Shown here: positions 1 to 7,545 of the stretch, piece by piece
How the letters are laid out: the number at the start of each line of letters is the position of its first letter
Numbering within the stretch: position 1 is the stretch's first letter
Translations under genes and position numbers: made by a program
Source of the DNA: ZC4RG35 sp964388105
GTDB taxonomy: Bacteria; Actinomycetota; Acidimicrobiia; Spongiisociales; ZC4RG35
Length of the DNA stretch: 27,271 nt
Direction: 5' to 3'
Assembly (NCBI GenBank): GCA_964388105.1
Contig: CAYLYQ010000024.1
Location: forward strand, 1-27,271
Notes under the pieces: generated by a model
The model's database searches: none
The model's input: only the letters and a program-made list of their open reading frames with translations
Told to the model about the DNA's origin: nothing

Positions 1-429
1 ATGATCGCCGCCAAGATGGGCATGGACGTGACGCTTCTCACGCCAAATGAGGACTTCATACTCGACGAGCGATACATGGACACTGCTCGTGGGTACGCGG
101 CCGAGAACGGGACCGAGGTCCGGGTCACCCACGACATCACCGACGGCTACACGGGCGCCGACTTCGTCTACGCCAAGAGCTGGGGGGCTCTCCCCTACTT
201 CGGCCGGTGGGAGGAGGAGAAGGAGATCCGCGACGACCACCGCAACTTCATCGTCGACTCCGAGAAGATGGCGCTCACCGACGGCGCTCTCGTCAGTCAC
301 TGCCTTCCCATGCGGCGCAACGTGATCATGACCGACGAGGTCTTCGACTCGGAGGCCTGCGTGGCGTACGACGAGGCCGAGAACCGCCTCCACGTGCAGA
401 AAGCCATCATGCGGAGCCTGGTCCGATGA
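1..429 (+). CDS. argF': N-acetylornithine carbamoyltransferase-type transcarbamylase, C-terminal part
   Basis: The last 142 residues of an aspartate/ornithine carbamoyltransferase-family enzyme; the 5' part lies outside the window, so the ATG at position 1 is an internal Met (family length is about 335 aa). The C-terminal catalytic motif reads HCLPMRRNV, followed by DEAENRLHVQKA. The HCLPxRRN form is characteristic of N-acetylornithine (or N-succinylornithine) carbamoyltransferases, whereas ordinary ornithine carbamoyltransferases carry HCLPA with a downstream GxEV. Such enzymes carbamoylate acetylornithine to acetylcitrulline in the cytoplasm. The stop overlaps the start of the fused kinase/acetyltransferase gene by 4 bases (ATGA), so it belongs to the arginine operon. 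Which acylated substrate is used cannot be read from this fragment. Confidence 0.85.
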   Translation: MIAAKMGMDVTLLTPNEDFILDERYMDTARGYAAENGTEVRVTHDITDGYTGADFVYAKSWGALPYFGRWEEEKEIRDDHRNFIVDSEKMALTDGALVSHCLPMRRNVIMTDEVFDSEACVAYDEAENRLHVQKAIMRSLVR

Positions 430-1748
430 CCTCGTCGCAGGATGTCCGTCGAATCATCGTCCAGTTGCTCTCCAACATGTCGGAGAGCCGGGAGGTGCGC
501 ACCTACCTGCGCCGCTTCTCCTCGGCCGACCAGGCCCGCTTCGCCGTGATCAAGATCGGTGGCGCGATCATCCGGGACCACCTGGAGGAGACGGCGTCCT
601 CGCTGGCCCTCCTCCACACTGTCGGTCTGACACCGATCGTGATCCACGGCGGGGGTCCACAGTTGGACGAGCGACTGGAGCAGCTCGGCATCGAGAGCGA
701 GAAGCGCAACGGGCTGCGGGTCACCACCCCCGAAGTCCTGGACGCGGCCCGCGACGTGTTCGCCGAGCAGAACCTCGCCCTCGTGGAGGCGATCAGGAGC
801 CGGGGAGTCCCCGCTCACGGCGTCACCGAGGGCGCTTTCGACGCCGACTTCGTAGACCGAGAGACGTACGGGTTCGTGGGAGAGCCGACCGCGGTGCGAC
901 TCAACCGGCTTCGCAGCATCATCAGGTCCGGTGCCATCCCGATCGTGTCCTGCCTCGGAGTGGCGCCGGGAGGCCAGATCCTGAACATGAACGCCGACAG
1001 CGCCACCCGGATGCTCGTGCACGCCGTCCAGCCGATGAAGATCATCTTCTTGTCCGACACCGGCGGGTTGCTCGACGGCGAGGGACGGGTGATCGAGTGG
1101 GTCAACCTGGTCACCGACTACGACCACCTCATGTCCCAGGAGTGGGTCCATTCCGGCATGCGCCTCAAGCTGGCGGAGATCAAGCGCCTTCTGGACGATT
1201 CCCCCGAGTCGACCTCGGTGTCCATCACTACCCCCGCCGCGCTGATCAGAGAGCTGTTCACCCATGGAGGCGCCGGGACACTGATTCGGCAGGGAGAGCG
1301 CACCCTCTCCATCACCGAGCGGTCAGAGGTGGATGCCCCCCGGCTCATGGCCCTGCTCGAGGGCTCCTTCGGCCGCACACTGCGGCCCGGCTGGTGGGAA
1401 GCGCTCGACCTGGAGTCGCTCATCGTCTCCGAGAGCTACCGGGGCGCCGCTCTGGTCTCCCGCATCGACGACACCCCCTACCTGGACAAGTTCGCCGTCA
1501 TGGAGAGCGCCCGAGGAGACGGAACGGCTCGCGCCGTGTGGGACGAGCTCGTCCGCCAGTACCCCGTCATCTTCTGGAGGAGCCGGAACGACAACGCGAT
1601 CAACGGCTTCTACACCGAGGAGTCCGACGGGTCCGTCCGCGCGGGGAAGTGGATCATCTACTGGAAGGGCGAGACCGACTTCGACCGCATCGCCCGTGCC
1701 GTCAAGGTCATCGCGGACCTGCCCGAGTCGTTCCAGGATCGGACGTGA
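426..1748 (+). CDS. argB: Bifunctional N-acetylglutamate kinase / N-acetylglutamate synthase
   Basis: A 440-aa fusion protein. Residues about 30-290 form an amino acid kinase domain with KIGGAII near the start, the glycine-rich IHGGGPQLDE and, later, LSDTGGLLD. Residues about 295-440 match the vertebrate-like NAT acetyltransferase domain (PYLDKFAVME, FWRSRNDNAINGFY, GKWIIYW). This two-domain layout is known from the Xanthomonas-type enzyme, which both makes and phosphorylates N-acetylglutamate; stand-alone ArgB is only about 260-300 aa. The ATG overlaps the upstream stop (ATGA), and the stop overlaps the argC GTG start (GTGA), so all three genes are probably translated together. Both activities are inferred from domain content. 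Confidence 0.88.
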   Translation: MTSSQDVRRIIVQLLSNMSESREVRTYLRRFSSADQARFAVIKIGGAIIRDHLEETASSLALLHTVGLTPIVIHGGGPQLDERLEQLGIESEKRNGLRVTTPEVLDAARDVFAEQNLALVEAIRSRGVPAHGVTEGAFDADFVDRETYGFVGEPTAVRLNRLRSIIRSGAIPIVSCLGVAPGGQILNMNADSATRMLVHAVQPMKIIFLSDTGGLLDGEGRVIEWVNLVTDYDHLMSQEWVHSGMRLKLAEIKRLLDDSPESTSVSITTPAALIRELFTHGGAGTLIRQGERTLSITERSEVDAPRLMALLEGSFGRTLRPGWWEALDLESLIVSESYRGAALVSRIDDTPYLDKFAVMESARGDGTARAVWDELVRQYPVIFWRSRNDNAINGFYTEESDGSVRAGKWIIYWKGETDFDRIARAVKVIADLPESFQDRT

Positions 1749-2662
1749 CCTACTCCGTCGGGATCGTCGGGGCCCGCGGGCACACCGGTTCGGAGCTGTT
1801 GCGAATCCTCCGCCGTCACCCAGGGGTGGAAGTCGCCTGGGCGGGCTCCCGGGAACGGGCGGGCCAAGCCGTCGAGGACTACCCGGGCCTCGTCTTCTCC
1901 GACACCGACCCGGGATTCGTGGCAGCCAACCCCGTCGATGTCCTCTTCCTGGCGTTGCCCGATGGGGCATCCGCCGACTTCCTGGCCGTGATCCCCCCCG
2001 AAACCGTGGTCATCGACATCTCAGCCGACCATCGGTGGGACGACGACTGGGCCTACGGGCTTCCGGAGCTGTTCCGGGACAAGATCGCCGGTTCGCGGCG
2101 GATCGCCAACCCAGGCTGTTACGCCACGGTGGTGCAACTCGCCCTGGCGCCGCTCCTCGACGACGCCGACGGCGTGCCGGTGGTGTTCGGGGTCTCCGGG
2201 TACTCGGGCGCCGGCACCACCCCTGGTCCCAAGAACGACCCCGAGCGGCTGGCCGACAACCTCATGCCGTACAAACTCTCCGGCCACAACCACGAAAGGG
2301 AAGCCACCCGACACTTGGGCCGCCCGGTGCGCTTCATGCCGCATGTCCATCCGGCTTTCCGGGGGCTGCTGGTGACGGCTCAGGTGCCGCTCAGTTCCCC
2401 GATGTCAGTGGACGAGGTGCGTCGGCGGATGGAGGAGGCGTACGGCGACGAGCCTCTGATCGAGATCACCGACGAGATTCCGGAACTCGCCGACGGCACG
2501 AATCTGCTCGGTGTGCTCCTCGGGGGGTTCACGGTGTCCGACGACGGACGCAGCGTTGTGGTGGTCGGCGCCGAAGACAATCTCCTGAAAGGGGCTGCGG
2601 TGCAAGCGGTGCAGAACATGAACCTGGCGCTGGGCCTCGACGAGCTTGCTGGGCTCATGTAG
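1745..2662 (+). CDS. argC: N-acetyl-gamma-glutamyl-phosphate reductase
   Basis: A 305-aa NADPH-dependent reductase that converts N-acetylglutamyl phosphate to the semialdehyde. The N-terminal Rossmann loop reads GARGHTGSELLR (residues 9-20). The catalytic cysteine is in ANPGCYATVV (Cys125). Also visible are the substrate-site stretch SGYSGAG and the C-terminal half typical of the family, ending in LLKGAAVQAVQNMN. The start is GTG at 1745, overlapping the stop of the kinase/acetyltransferase gene as GTGA. This is the last arginine gene in the window: the next gene is convergent and starts its stop codon only 4 bases further on. The length is normal for the short (about 310-345 aa) form. Confidence 0.95.
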   Translation: MTYSVGIVGARGHTGSELLRILRRHPGVEVAWAGSRERAGQAVEDYPGLVFSDTDPGFVAANPVDVLFLALPDGASADFLAVIPPETVVIDISADHRWDDDWAYGLPELFRDKIAGSRRIANPGCYATVVQLALAPLLDDADGVPVVFGVSGYSGAGTTPGPKNDPERLADNLMPYKLSGHNHEREATRHLGRPVRFMPHVHPAFRGLLVTAQVPLSSPMSVDEVRRRMEEAYGDEPLIEITDEIPELADGTNLLGVLLGGFTVSDDGRSVVVVGAEDNLLKGAAVQAVQNMNLALGLDELAGLM

Positions 2663-2666
2663 CCGA

Positions 2667-3335
2667 TCATCCACCTGGCCTAGACTCAGGTGGGACCGTG
2701 AGACCGGCATCGCGGGGCCCCTTGGCCGCATCCCTCAGGCTCGGCGCGATGTCTTCTGGCCGCATCCCGGTCAATTGCTGCAAGAGCGGCCGATGACTGT
2801 CAACCTCATCAAGGCGCCCGGCACGAGCCAACTCGGAAGACCTCTGATAGAAGCCCGCGGTCAGATAGGACCCGTCCTGTGATGGCACCACAAAGCCGGC
2901 TGTATTGATCAGGATGTAGAACTCCCGATCGTCGGCCTCGGCCGACCTCAAAAACCACCAGCTCTCCCGATCTGACAGAGCATCACGCAGATGAGCCAGA
3001 GCGCGATCCTTCTCCTGCTCCGGACCCAGATAATTCAAGAAGGCCACCGCACCATCGACAGGACCGTCGAGGCCTTCCCGTCGGCCGAACGTCTCACTGA
3101 CTTTCAGGACCACCTCCGCATTGAATGCGACCTGCGCACCCAACTGGCTCGTGTAGTCCGAGACCTTCACGTCGGAAACAGTTGCGGATACGACCAGGTC
3201 GCTCGCCGCGGCCATGTCTCCGATCGATTCAAAGTATTCGGCCTCAGCCGCGCCACCGGCGAAATAATCGGTCGTCGAAGCGCAACCAGCCAAGAGAATG
3301 ACTGACGAAAGAAGCCGGGCCTGCCAGATGTTCAC
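2667..3335 (-). CDS. Predicted lipoprotein of unknown function
   Basis: A 222-aa protein with a short signal peptide and a lipobox (LLAGC, Cys18), so it is probably lipid-anchored outside the membrane. The mature part begins with a polar stretch and continues with an alternating beta-rich segment (DLVVSATVSDVKV, FNAEVVLKV), which looks like a globular extracytoplasmic domain. I recognise no catalytic motif. The start is GTG at 3335; an AAGG lies directly before it, too close to be an ideal ribosome site, so the start is uncertain. Codon and base use is less GC-rich than in the neighbouring arginine genes (34 of 60 bases are G/C at 2941-3000), suggesting an accessory or recently acquired gene. 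It stands alone between argC and the phosphorylase gene. Confidence 0.75.
   Translation of the reverse strand: MNIWQARLLSSVILLAGCASTTDYFAGGAAEAEYFESIGDMAAASDLVVSATVSDVKVSDYTSQLGAQVAFNAEVVLKVSETFGRREGLDGPVDGAVAFLNYLGPEQEKDRALAHLRDALSDRESWWFLRSAEADDREFYILINTAGFVVPSQDGSYLTAGFYQRSSELARAGRLDEVDSHRPLLQQLTGMRPEDIAPSLRDAAKGPRDAGLTVPPESRPGG
2671..2693. terminator. Possible hairpin between convergent genes
   Basis: A perfect 7-bp inverted repeat, CCACCTG at 2671-2677 and CAGGTGG at 2687-2693, with a 9-base loop. It lies just past the argC stop and inside the last codons of the convergent lipoprotein gene. There is no T-run on either strand, so it is at best a weak or Rho-assisted stop signal. Confidence 0.25.
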
Positions 3336-3540
3336 CTTCGTGCAAAGACGAGTAGCCGCAGGGGACGTCGAGAGATAGAACCGGCTTTCGGGTCACTGAG
3401 GCTGCAAACCATGTTGCGATCATATGCCAGAGCTTGGGTCGTGAACCCTTTCCTAGCCCTGAGCATCAGCACCTCGTCAGAAATGAGGCACACAGCAGCG
3501 ACCATCAGGGACGTTGGACCACCGACCCTACGATCCGACG
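3336..3540. other. Intergenic region between divergent genes
   Basis: This 205-base spacer separates the lipoprotein gene (leftward) from the phosphorylase gene (rightward). It must hold both promoters, but I see no convincing -35/-10 pair, operator or RNA gene in it. Confidence 0.4.
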
Positions 3541-4839
3541 ATGACGTTCTCCGTAGTCGAACTCATCGAGGCCAAACGGGACGGCCGGACCCTGGCCCCT
3601 GACCAGATCGCCTGGCTGATCGACGCCTACACCAAGGGCGACGTCCCCGACTATCAAATGGCCTCGCTGGCGATGGCGATCGTTTGGAGAGGCCTCGACC
3701 CTGAGGAACTGGCGGCCTGGACCAAAGCCATGCTCGAGTCGGGCGACGTCCTCGACTTCAGCCACATCGCCGCAGCCAAGGTGGACAAGCACTCCACGGG
3801 CGGCGTCGGCGACAAGATCTCGATCCCCCTCGCTCCCCTCGTCGCCGCGTGCGGTGTGGCGGTACCCATGATGTCCGGACGCGCGCTAGGTCACACCGGC
3901 GGCACACTGGACAAGCTGGAATCGATCCCTGGGTTCACAACCGGACTCGACAAGGAGCGCTTCGCCAAGATCCTCACCGAGCACGGCCTGGTGCTGGCCG
4001 GGCAATCGGAGACGATCGCCCCCGCCGATCGCAAGCTCTACGCACTCCGTGATGCCACCGGCACCGTCCCCTCCATCCCGCTCATTTCGTCATCCATCAT
4101 GTCCAAGAAGCTCGCCGAGGGTCTCGACGGCCTCGTGCTCGACGTGAAGACCGGCTCGGGGGCGTTCATGAAGGAGCTTGACGACTCGCGACTCCTGGCC
4201 GAAACGATGGTCGGCATCGGCAACTCGTACGGGGTGAAGACCATCGCCCTCATCACCTCGATGGAACAGCCGCTAGGCCGCGAGGTGGGGAATGCCAACG
4301 AGATCCGGGAGTCCGTCGAGGTGCTCCGAGGAGGCGGACCCGACGACGTCGTCGAGCTGACCTTCGCGCTGGGAGAGGTCATGCTTGAGCTGGCCGGCAT
4401 TGACGGCGGGCAGGACCGTCTCCGGTCCGCGATCGACGACGGGTCGGCCTTCCGCAAGCTCGTCGAAGTCGCAGAAGCGCACGGCGGCGACACCTCGGTC
4501 CTCCACGACCCGTCGCTCTTGGCCAGCGCTCCTGAAGAGTCGGTGGTCACGGCCCCCTCAAACGGATACGTGACCCGCTGCGACGCCCTCACCATCGGCG
4601 CCGTCGCCACTCGCCTCGGGGCGGGCCGGGAGCGCACCGACGACACGGTCGACCCAGGCGTCGGGATCACCCTCTTGAAGAAGCTGGGCGACCCGGTGCA
4701 GGAAGGTGACGAACTCGCCCGGGTCAGGTTCTCCGAACCGGCTCGCTGGGAACGACAGAAATCCCACCTGGATTCCGCCTGGGAGATCGGTCCCGACCCG
4801 ATGGAGCCACCACAGCTGGTCATCGACCGGATTTCGTGA
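3541..4839 (+). CDS. deoA: Thymidine / pyrimidine-nucleoside phosphorylase
   Basis: A 432-aa enzyme of the glycosyltransferase family that cleaves pyrimidine (deoxy)nucleosides with phosphate, releasing the base and (deoxy)ribose 1-phosphate for salvage. It has the phosphate-binding KVDKHSTGGVGDK (residues 80-92, His84), the family signature beginning MSGRALGHTGGTLDKLE (from residue 111), and the pyrimidine-binding stretch LYALRDATG followed by SSSIMSKK. The C-terminal domain (from about residue 335) has the usual beta-rich hammerhead fold with GYVTRCDALTIG. The start chosen is ATG 3541; a TTG at 3514 is in frame but less likely. Neither start has a strong ribosome site. Whether it prefers thymidine only (DeoA) or also uridine (Pdp) is not resolvable here. 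A cytidine deaminase gene lies further along at 8744. Confidence 0.93.
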   Translation: MTFSVVELIEAKRDGRTLAPDQIAWLIDAYTKGDVPDYQMASLAMAIVWRGLDPEELAAWTKAMLESGDVLDFSHIAAAKVDKHSTGGVGDKISIPLAPLVAACGVAVPMMSGRALGHTGGTLDKLESIPGFTTGLDKERFAKILTEHGLVLAGQSETIAPADRKLYALRDATGTVPSIPLISSSIMSKKLAEGLDGLVLDVKTGSGAFMKELDDSRLLAETMVGIGNSYGVKTIALITSMEQPLGREVGNANEIRESVEVLRGGGPDDVVELTFALGEVMLELAGIDGGQDRLRSAIDDGSAFRKLVEVAEAHGGDTSVLHDPSLLASAPEESVVTAPSNGYVTRCDALTIGAVATRLGAGRERTDDTVDPGVGITLLKKLGDPVQEGDELARVRFSEPARWERQKSHLDSAWEIGPDPMEPPQLVIDRIS

Positions 4840-4891
4840 AATCAGGGCCGGGTACCATCGGCGGTGCCCAGGACAAGGAGTTTTCACCCCG

Positions 4892-5650
4892 ATGAGAGTC
4901 GTCGCCTGCGTAAAGCAGATCCCCGACCCCGCCACCCCGTATCAACTCGAAGAAGGCACCGGCTGGCTGATCCGGCCGTCCGACCAGGTGCTCGACGATA
5001 CCGACCGCTACGGCGTCGAAATGGGCCTCCAGATCGCCCAGGCCAACGAAGGCACCCTCACACTGGTCAGCATGGGACCTTCCGGGTCGGCCCAAGGCAT
5101 CCGCCAGGCGCTCGCCATGGGCGCCGACAAGGCGGTCATCGTCGACGACCCGTCACTGCGGGGCGCCGACGCCCTCACCACGGCGCGTGTGCTCGCTGCG
5201 GCCATCGGCAAGGAGGGCTTCGACCTCGTCATCACCGGCACCGAATCGACCGACGGCTATGCCGGCGTCCTCCCCCAGATGCTGGCTGAACTGCTCGGCG
5301 TGCCGTCCCTCACCTACGCCACCAAGGTGGACGCCTCGGGCGACAAGATCACCATCGACCGGCAAACCGCTGCCGGATACGACGTTGTCGGCTCGAGCCT
5401 TCCCGCAGTCGTGTCCGTGACCGCCGGGGTGGTCGAGCCCCGCTACCCCACCTTCAAGGGGATCATGGATGCCAAGAAGAAGCCGATGGACACGCTCACT
5501 CTGGCCGACCTCGGCGTGGAGGCCGATGTGACGCAGTCGGTCACCGAGGTGTCGCCCGCCCCGGAGCGAGAGGCCGGCCGCAAGATCGAAGACGACGGTT
5601 CGGCCCACCTCGCCATCGTCGAACTCCTCGAGCAGAAGAAGGTGATCTGA
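4892..5650 (+). CDS. etfB: Electron transfer flavoprotein, beta subunit
   Basis: A 252-aa EtfB. It opens with RVVACVKQIPDP and contains the AMP-binding-type region GADKAVIVDD and the segment DLVITGTESTDGYAGVLPQMLAE, followed by AVVSVTAGVVEPRYPTFKGIM, all typical of this subunit. With EtfA it forms the soluble FAD heterodimer that carries electrons from acyl-CoA and related dehydrogenases to the membrane quinone pool. The start ATG 4892 is preceded by AAGGAG at 4875-4880, a good ribosome site 11 bases away. The stop is directly followed by the etfA ATG with no intervening base. No dehydrogenase or ETF:quinone oxidoreductase gene is in the window, so its electron partners are unknown. Confidence 0.95.
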   Translation: MRVVACVKQIPDPATPYQLEEGTGWLIRPSDQVLDDTDRYGVEMGLQIAQANEGTLTLVSMGPSGSAQGIRQALAMGADKAVIVDDPSLRGADALTTARVLAAAIGKEGFDLVITGTESTDGYAGVLPQMLAELLGVPSLTYATKVDASGDKITIDRQTAAGYDVVGSSLPAVVSVTAGVVEPRYPTFKGIMDAKKKPMDTLTLADLGVEADVTQSVTEVSPAPEREAGRKIEDDGSAHLAIVELLEQKKVI

Positions 5651-6595
5651 ATGTCGGTTTGGGTCTTCGTCGAGTCGATAGACAGTGCTCCGGCTCCCGC
5701 GGGCCTGGAGCTGATGAGCTGCGCCCGGGAGCTGGGGGACGTGACCGCCGTCTACCTCGGCTCAGCCTCCGACGACGTGGCCACGGTCTTGGGCGACCAT
5801 GGGGCGTCCAAGGTCCTGGTAGCCGATGCCGGTGACCGCCTGCCTGCGGCACCTGTGGCAGCCGCCCTGGCGGCCCTCGCCGAGTCGGACCAGCCCCAAT
5901 TGATCCTCTTCGCCCAGACCTACGACAGTCGGGACATCGCCGGGAGGCTCTCCGCCCGCCTCGGTGTCGGTGTCCTGTCCAATGCCAATGCCGTCCGCCT
6001 CGCCGACCAAGGAGCCGAGACGGATCACGAGGTGTTTGGCGGGACGCGGATCGCCACGGCAGCCATCGCCGAGAAGCCGGCGATCGTCATCGTCCGCCCC
6101 AAGTCGTACGCCATTGAGCCAGCGGGCGGAGCCGCCGCCGCGATTGAGACGCTCGAACTGCCTGACACCGGCGCCGCGGAAGCGCAGGTCACGGAGCGCC
6201 ACGTGGAGGAACGGGAAGGCCCCCAACTCGGAGACGCCAAGGTGGTCGTGTCCGGCGGGCGTGGCTTGGGCAGTGCTGAGAACTTTGAGCTCATCGAGCG
6301 GCTGGCCAAGCCCCTCAAGGCGGCCACCGGCGCCACCCGCGCCATCGTCGACTCGGGGTGGGTCCCCTACTCCAAGCAGGTGGGCCAGACCGGCAAGACG
6401 GTGAAGCCCGACGTCTACATCGCGGTCGGCATCTCCGGTGCGATGCAGCACCTGGTCGGCATGAAGGACGCGGGCACGATCATCGCCATCAACAAGGACC
6501 CGGACGCCCCCATCTTCTCCGTCGCCGACCTCGGTGTGGTCGGAGACGCGAGCCAGGTCCTCCCCAAACTGATCGAGGCTCTGGAAAACAGATAG
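5651..6595 (+). CDS. etfA: Electron transfer flavoprotein, alpha subunit
   Basis: A 314-aa EtfA. The N-terminal domain (about residues 1-185) is variable. The C-terminal FAD-binding domain carries the strongly conserved run VVVSGGRGLGSAENFELI, then ATRAIVDSGWVPYSKQVGQTG, the signature ending YIAVGISGAMQHLVGMK, and INKDPDAPIFSVADLGVVGD. It partners EtfB, whose gene ends at the base before this ATG. The downstream side is a repeat element followed by a convergent accessory island, so this is the end of the etf operon. Normal length; nothing is missing. Confidence 0.95.
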   Translation: MSVWVFVESIDSAPAPAGLELMSCARELGDVTAVYLGSASDDVATVLGDHGASKVLVADAGDRLPAAPVAAALAALAESDQPQLILFAQTYDSRDIAGRLSARLGVGVLSNANAVRLADQGAETDHEVFGGTRIATAAIAEKPAIVIVRPKSYAIEPAGGAAAAIETLELPDTGAAEAQVTERHVEEREGPQLGDAKVVVSGGRGLGSAENFELIERLAKPLKAATGATRAIVDSGWVPYSKQVGQTGKTVKPDVYIAVGISGAMQHLVGMKDAGTIIAINKDPDAPIFSVADLGVVGDASQVLPKLIEALENR

Positions 6596-6624
6596 CCGAC
6601 GACAGGATTTAGCCGGACGTTTCA

Positions 6625-6834
6625 GGATGTGTCCCCCATCGTCAGATGGGGGAAGGTCCCTGCGCCGGAGCGCAGCGAAGGCGGAGGTAGGGGGTCGGTT
6701 CCCAACTCGAAGACCTCGCGCGCAACACCTGGCCGAATCGGCAGCCAACGGCTTCGGGAACTCAAGCTTCTATCCGGCCCCCTCCCCCTCCGGGTACTCC
6801 CCCGTTCCGCTACCGCTCCACGGGTGAGAAATCC
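6625..6834 (+). repeat. MITE-like dispersed repeat, copy A
   Basis: A palindrome-rich, non-coding element of about 210 bases lying 29 bases after the etfA stop. It begins GGATGTGTCCCCC and ends GGGTGAGAAATCC, which is the imperfect reverse complement of the beginning. The first part is a perfect hairpin at 6632-6653 (9-bp arms, loop GTCA). It then has CGAAGGCGGAGGTAGGGGG and, near the other end, GGCCCCCTCCCCCTCCGGG with TACTCCCCC. The same modules occur in the same order in copy B (17587-17735) read on the minus strand. The hairpin may also end etf transcription, though no T-run follows. No target-site duplication is evident. Confidence 0.65.
6632..6653 (+). terminator. Perfect GC-rich hairpin after etfA
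   Basis: The arms TCCCCCATC and GATGGGGGA pair fully around a 4-base loop, GTCA. It lies 36 bases past the etfA stop, inside repeat copy A. There is no U-rich tail, so termination is a guess; the stem could equally be just the end module of the repeat. Confidence 0.35.
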
Positions 6835-6841
6835 GGATGGA

Positions 6842-7122
6842 TCAGGGATCAGACAGCTCTTCGGTCCGCTTGAACATCTCCCCCACGGTGTAGATGCCTT
6901 CGGCCTCGTTCTCCGCTATGTATCGTCTCGCCCCATCCGGGAGACAATCCGGATCCTCTGAGCAAAAAAAAAACCCGAATCTTCAATCCATGCCACAACC
7001 GCAGGTATACGGGGATCATCGGCCGGCGCTCACGGATCCATCGGAGTCCAGGCGAGCAGTAAACCAACACCCGTGGCGAGAACCAGCCCCAAGACGATCA
7101 CCAGCCTCCGACTCACGCCCAC
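6842..7122 (-). pseudogene. Decayed paralogue of the small secreted proteins
   Basis: Reading leftward from GTG 7122 gives a hydrophobic start, VSRRLVIVLGLVLATG, matching VSRKLAILLGFALVG of the gene at 8594 at both protein and DNA level. An in-frame TGA follows after TPMDP. Beyond it the frame continues ADDPRIPAVVAWIEDSG, like DDPRISEVKAWLDDHS of the lipoprotein at 7222-7497. A run of ten T (plus-strand A at 6964-6973) then shifts the frame. After the shift it reads CSEDPDCLPDGARRYIAEN and AEGIYTVGE, again matching the lipoprotein. The remnant ends at TGA 6844-6842. One stop and one frameshift make it a probable pseudogene; the T10 run could also be an assembly error or a slippery tract. Confidence 0.72.
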
Positions 7123-7157
7123 ATGACCAGCTTGTCGGTGACGTGCGTCAATCCCAT
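7113..7157 (-). CDS. Possible 14-codon leader ORF with strong ribosome site
   Basis: ATG 7157 is preceded by AGGAGG (minus strand, plus positions 7167-7172) at a spacing of 9 bases, one of the best ribosome sites in the window. The reading frame gives MGLTHVTDKLVMWA and stops at TGA, overlapping an in-frame GTG (7116) of the decayed gene as GTGA. It may be a coupled leader peptide, or the original N-terminus of that gene separated from the rest by a further frameshift. No function can be assigned. Confidence 0.35.
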   Translation of the reverse strand: MGLTHVTDKLVMWA

Positions 7158-7221
7158 AGATCGTTTCCTCCTAATTGTTGGTATCGAAGGTCTCGTCTCC
7201 CAGCCGACTAGACATGACTCC

Positions 7222-7497
7222 CTATGGAGCTTCACGGCCTGATAGCCTCGCCAGACGTATAAGAATCTCAGGTACGGTGTACAGGCCTTCGGCCTCGCTC
7301 TCTGCGATAATGCGCCTCGCCTCATCAAAGTGACAGTCGGGGTCCTCCGCACAGAATGAGTGGTCATCTAGCCACGCCTTGACCTCGGATATACGCGGGT
7401 CATCACGCGGCGGTAACTCTGGTCCCTGCGTGCAGGAAACAATAGCAAGGCTCGAGGCGAGTAAGATCCACTGAATTTTCCGAGGCCTACCTTTCAT
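7222..7497 (-). CDS. Small predicted lipoprotein with a two-Cys C-terminal module
   Basis: A 91-aa protein. A basic start (MKGRPRK) and a hydrophobic stretch lead to a lipobox (LAIVSC, Cys22), so it should be exported and lipid-anchored. The mature part is short and acidic: DDPRISEVKAWLDD, then Cys49 and Cys55 in FCAEDPDC, then a helix ARRIIAESEAEGLYTVPEIL. The same module is present, broken, in the pseudogene at 6842-7122, so it is a small duplicated family. The start is ATG 7497 with GAGGA just before it; an in-frame TTG at 7518 is possible. Local GC is low (28 of 60 bases at 7441-7500). I do not recognise the family. Confidence 0.7.
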   Translation of the reverse strand: MKGRPRKIQWILLASSLAIVSCTQGPELPPRDDPRISEVKAWLDDHSFCAEDPDCHFDEARRIIAESEAEGLYTVPEILIRLARLSGREAP

Positions 7498-7545
7498 GTT
7501 CCTCACCCGTTTGGCCAATTGTCAAGACTGGGTCCTGGCAGGTTA

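Noticed and set aside
3514..3540. TTG 3514 as start of the phosphorylase gene
   Set aside because: It would add nine residues not typical of the family; ATG 3541 begins right at the conserved N-terminal helix.
6964..6973. T10 run as an intrinsic terminator on the minus strand
   Set aside because: No GC-rich inverted repeat stands before it, and it lies inside a recognisable coding remnant.
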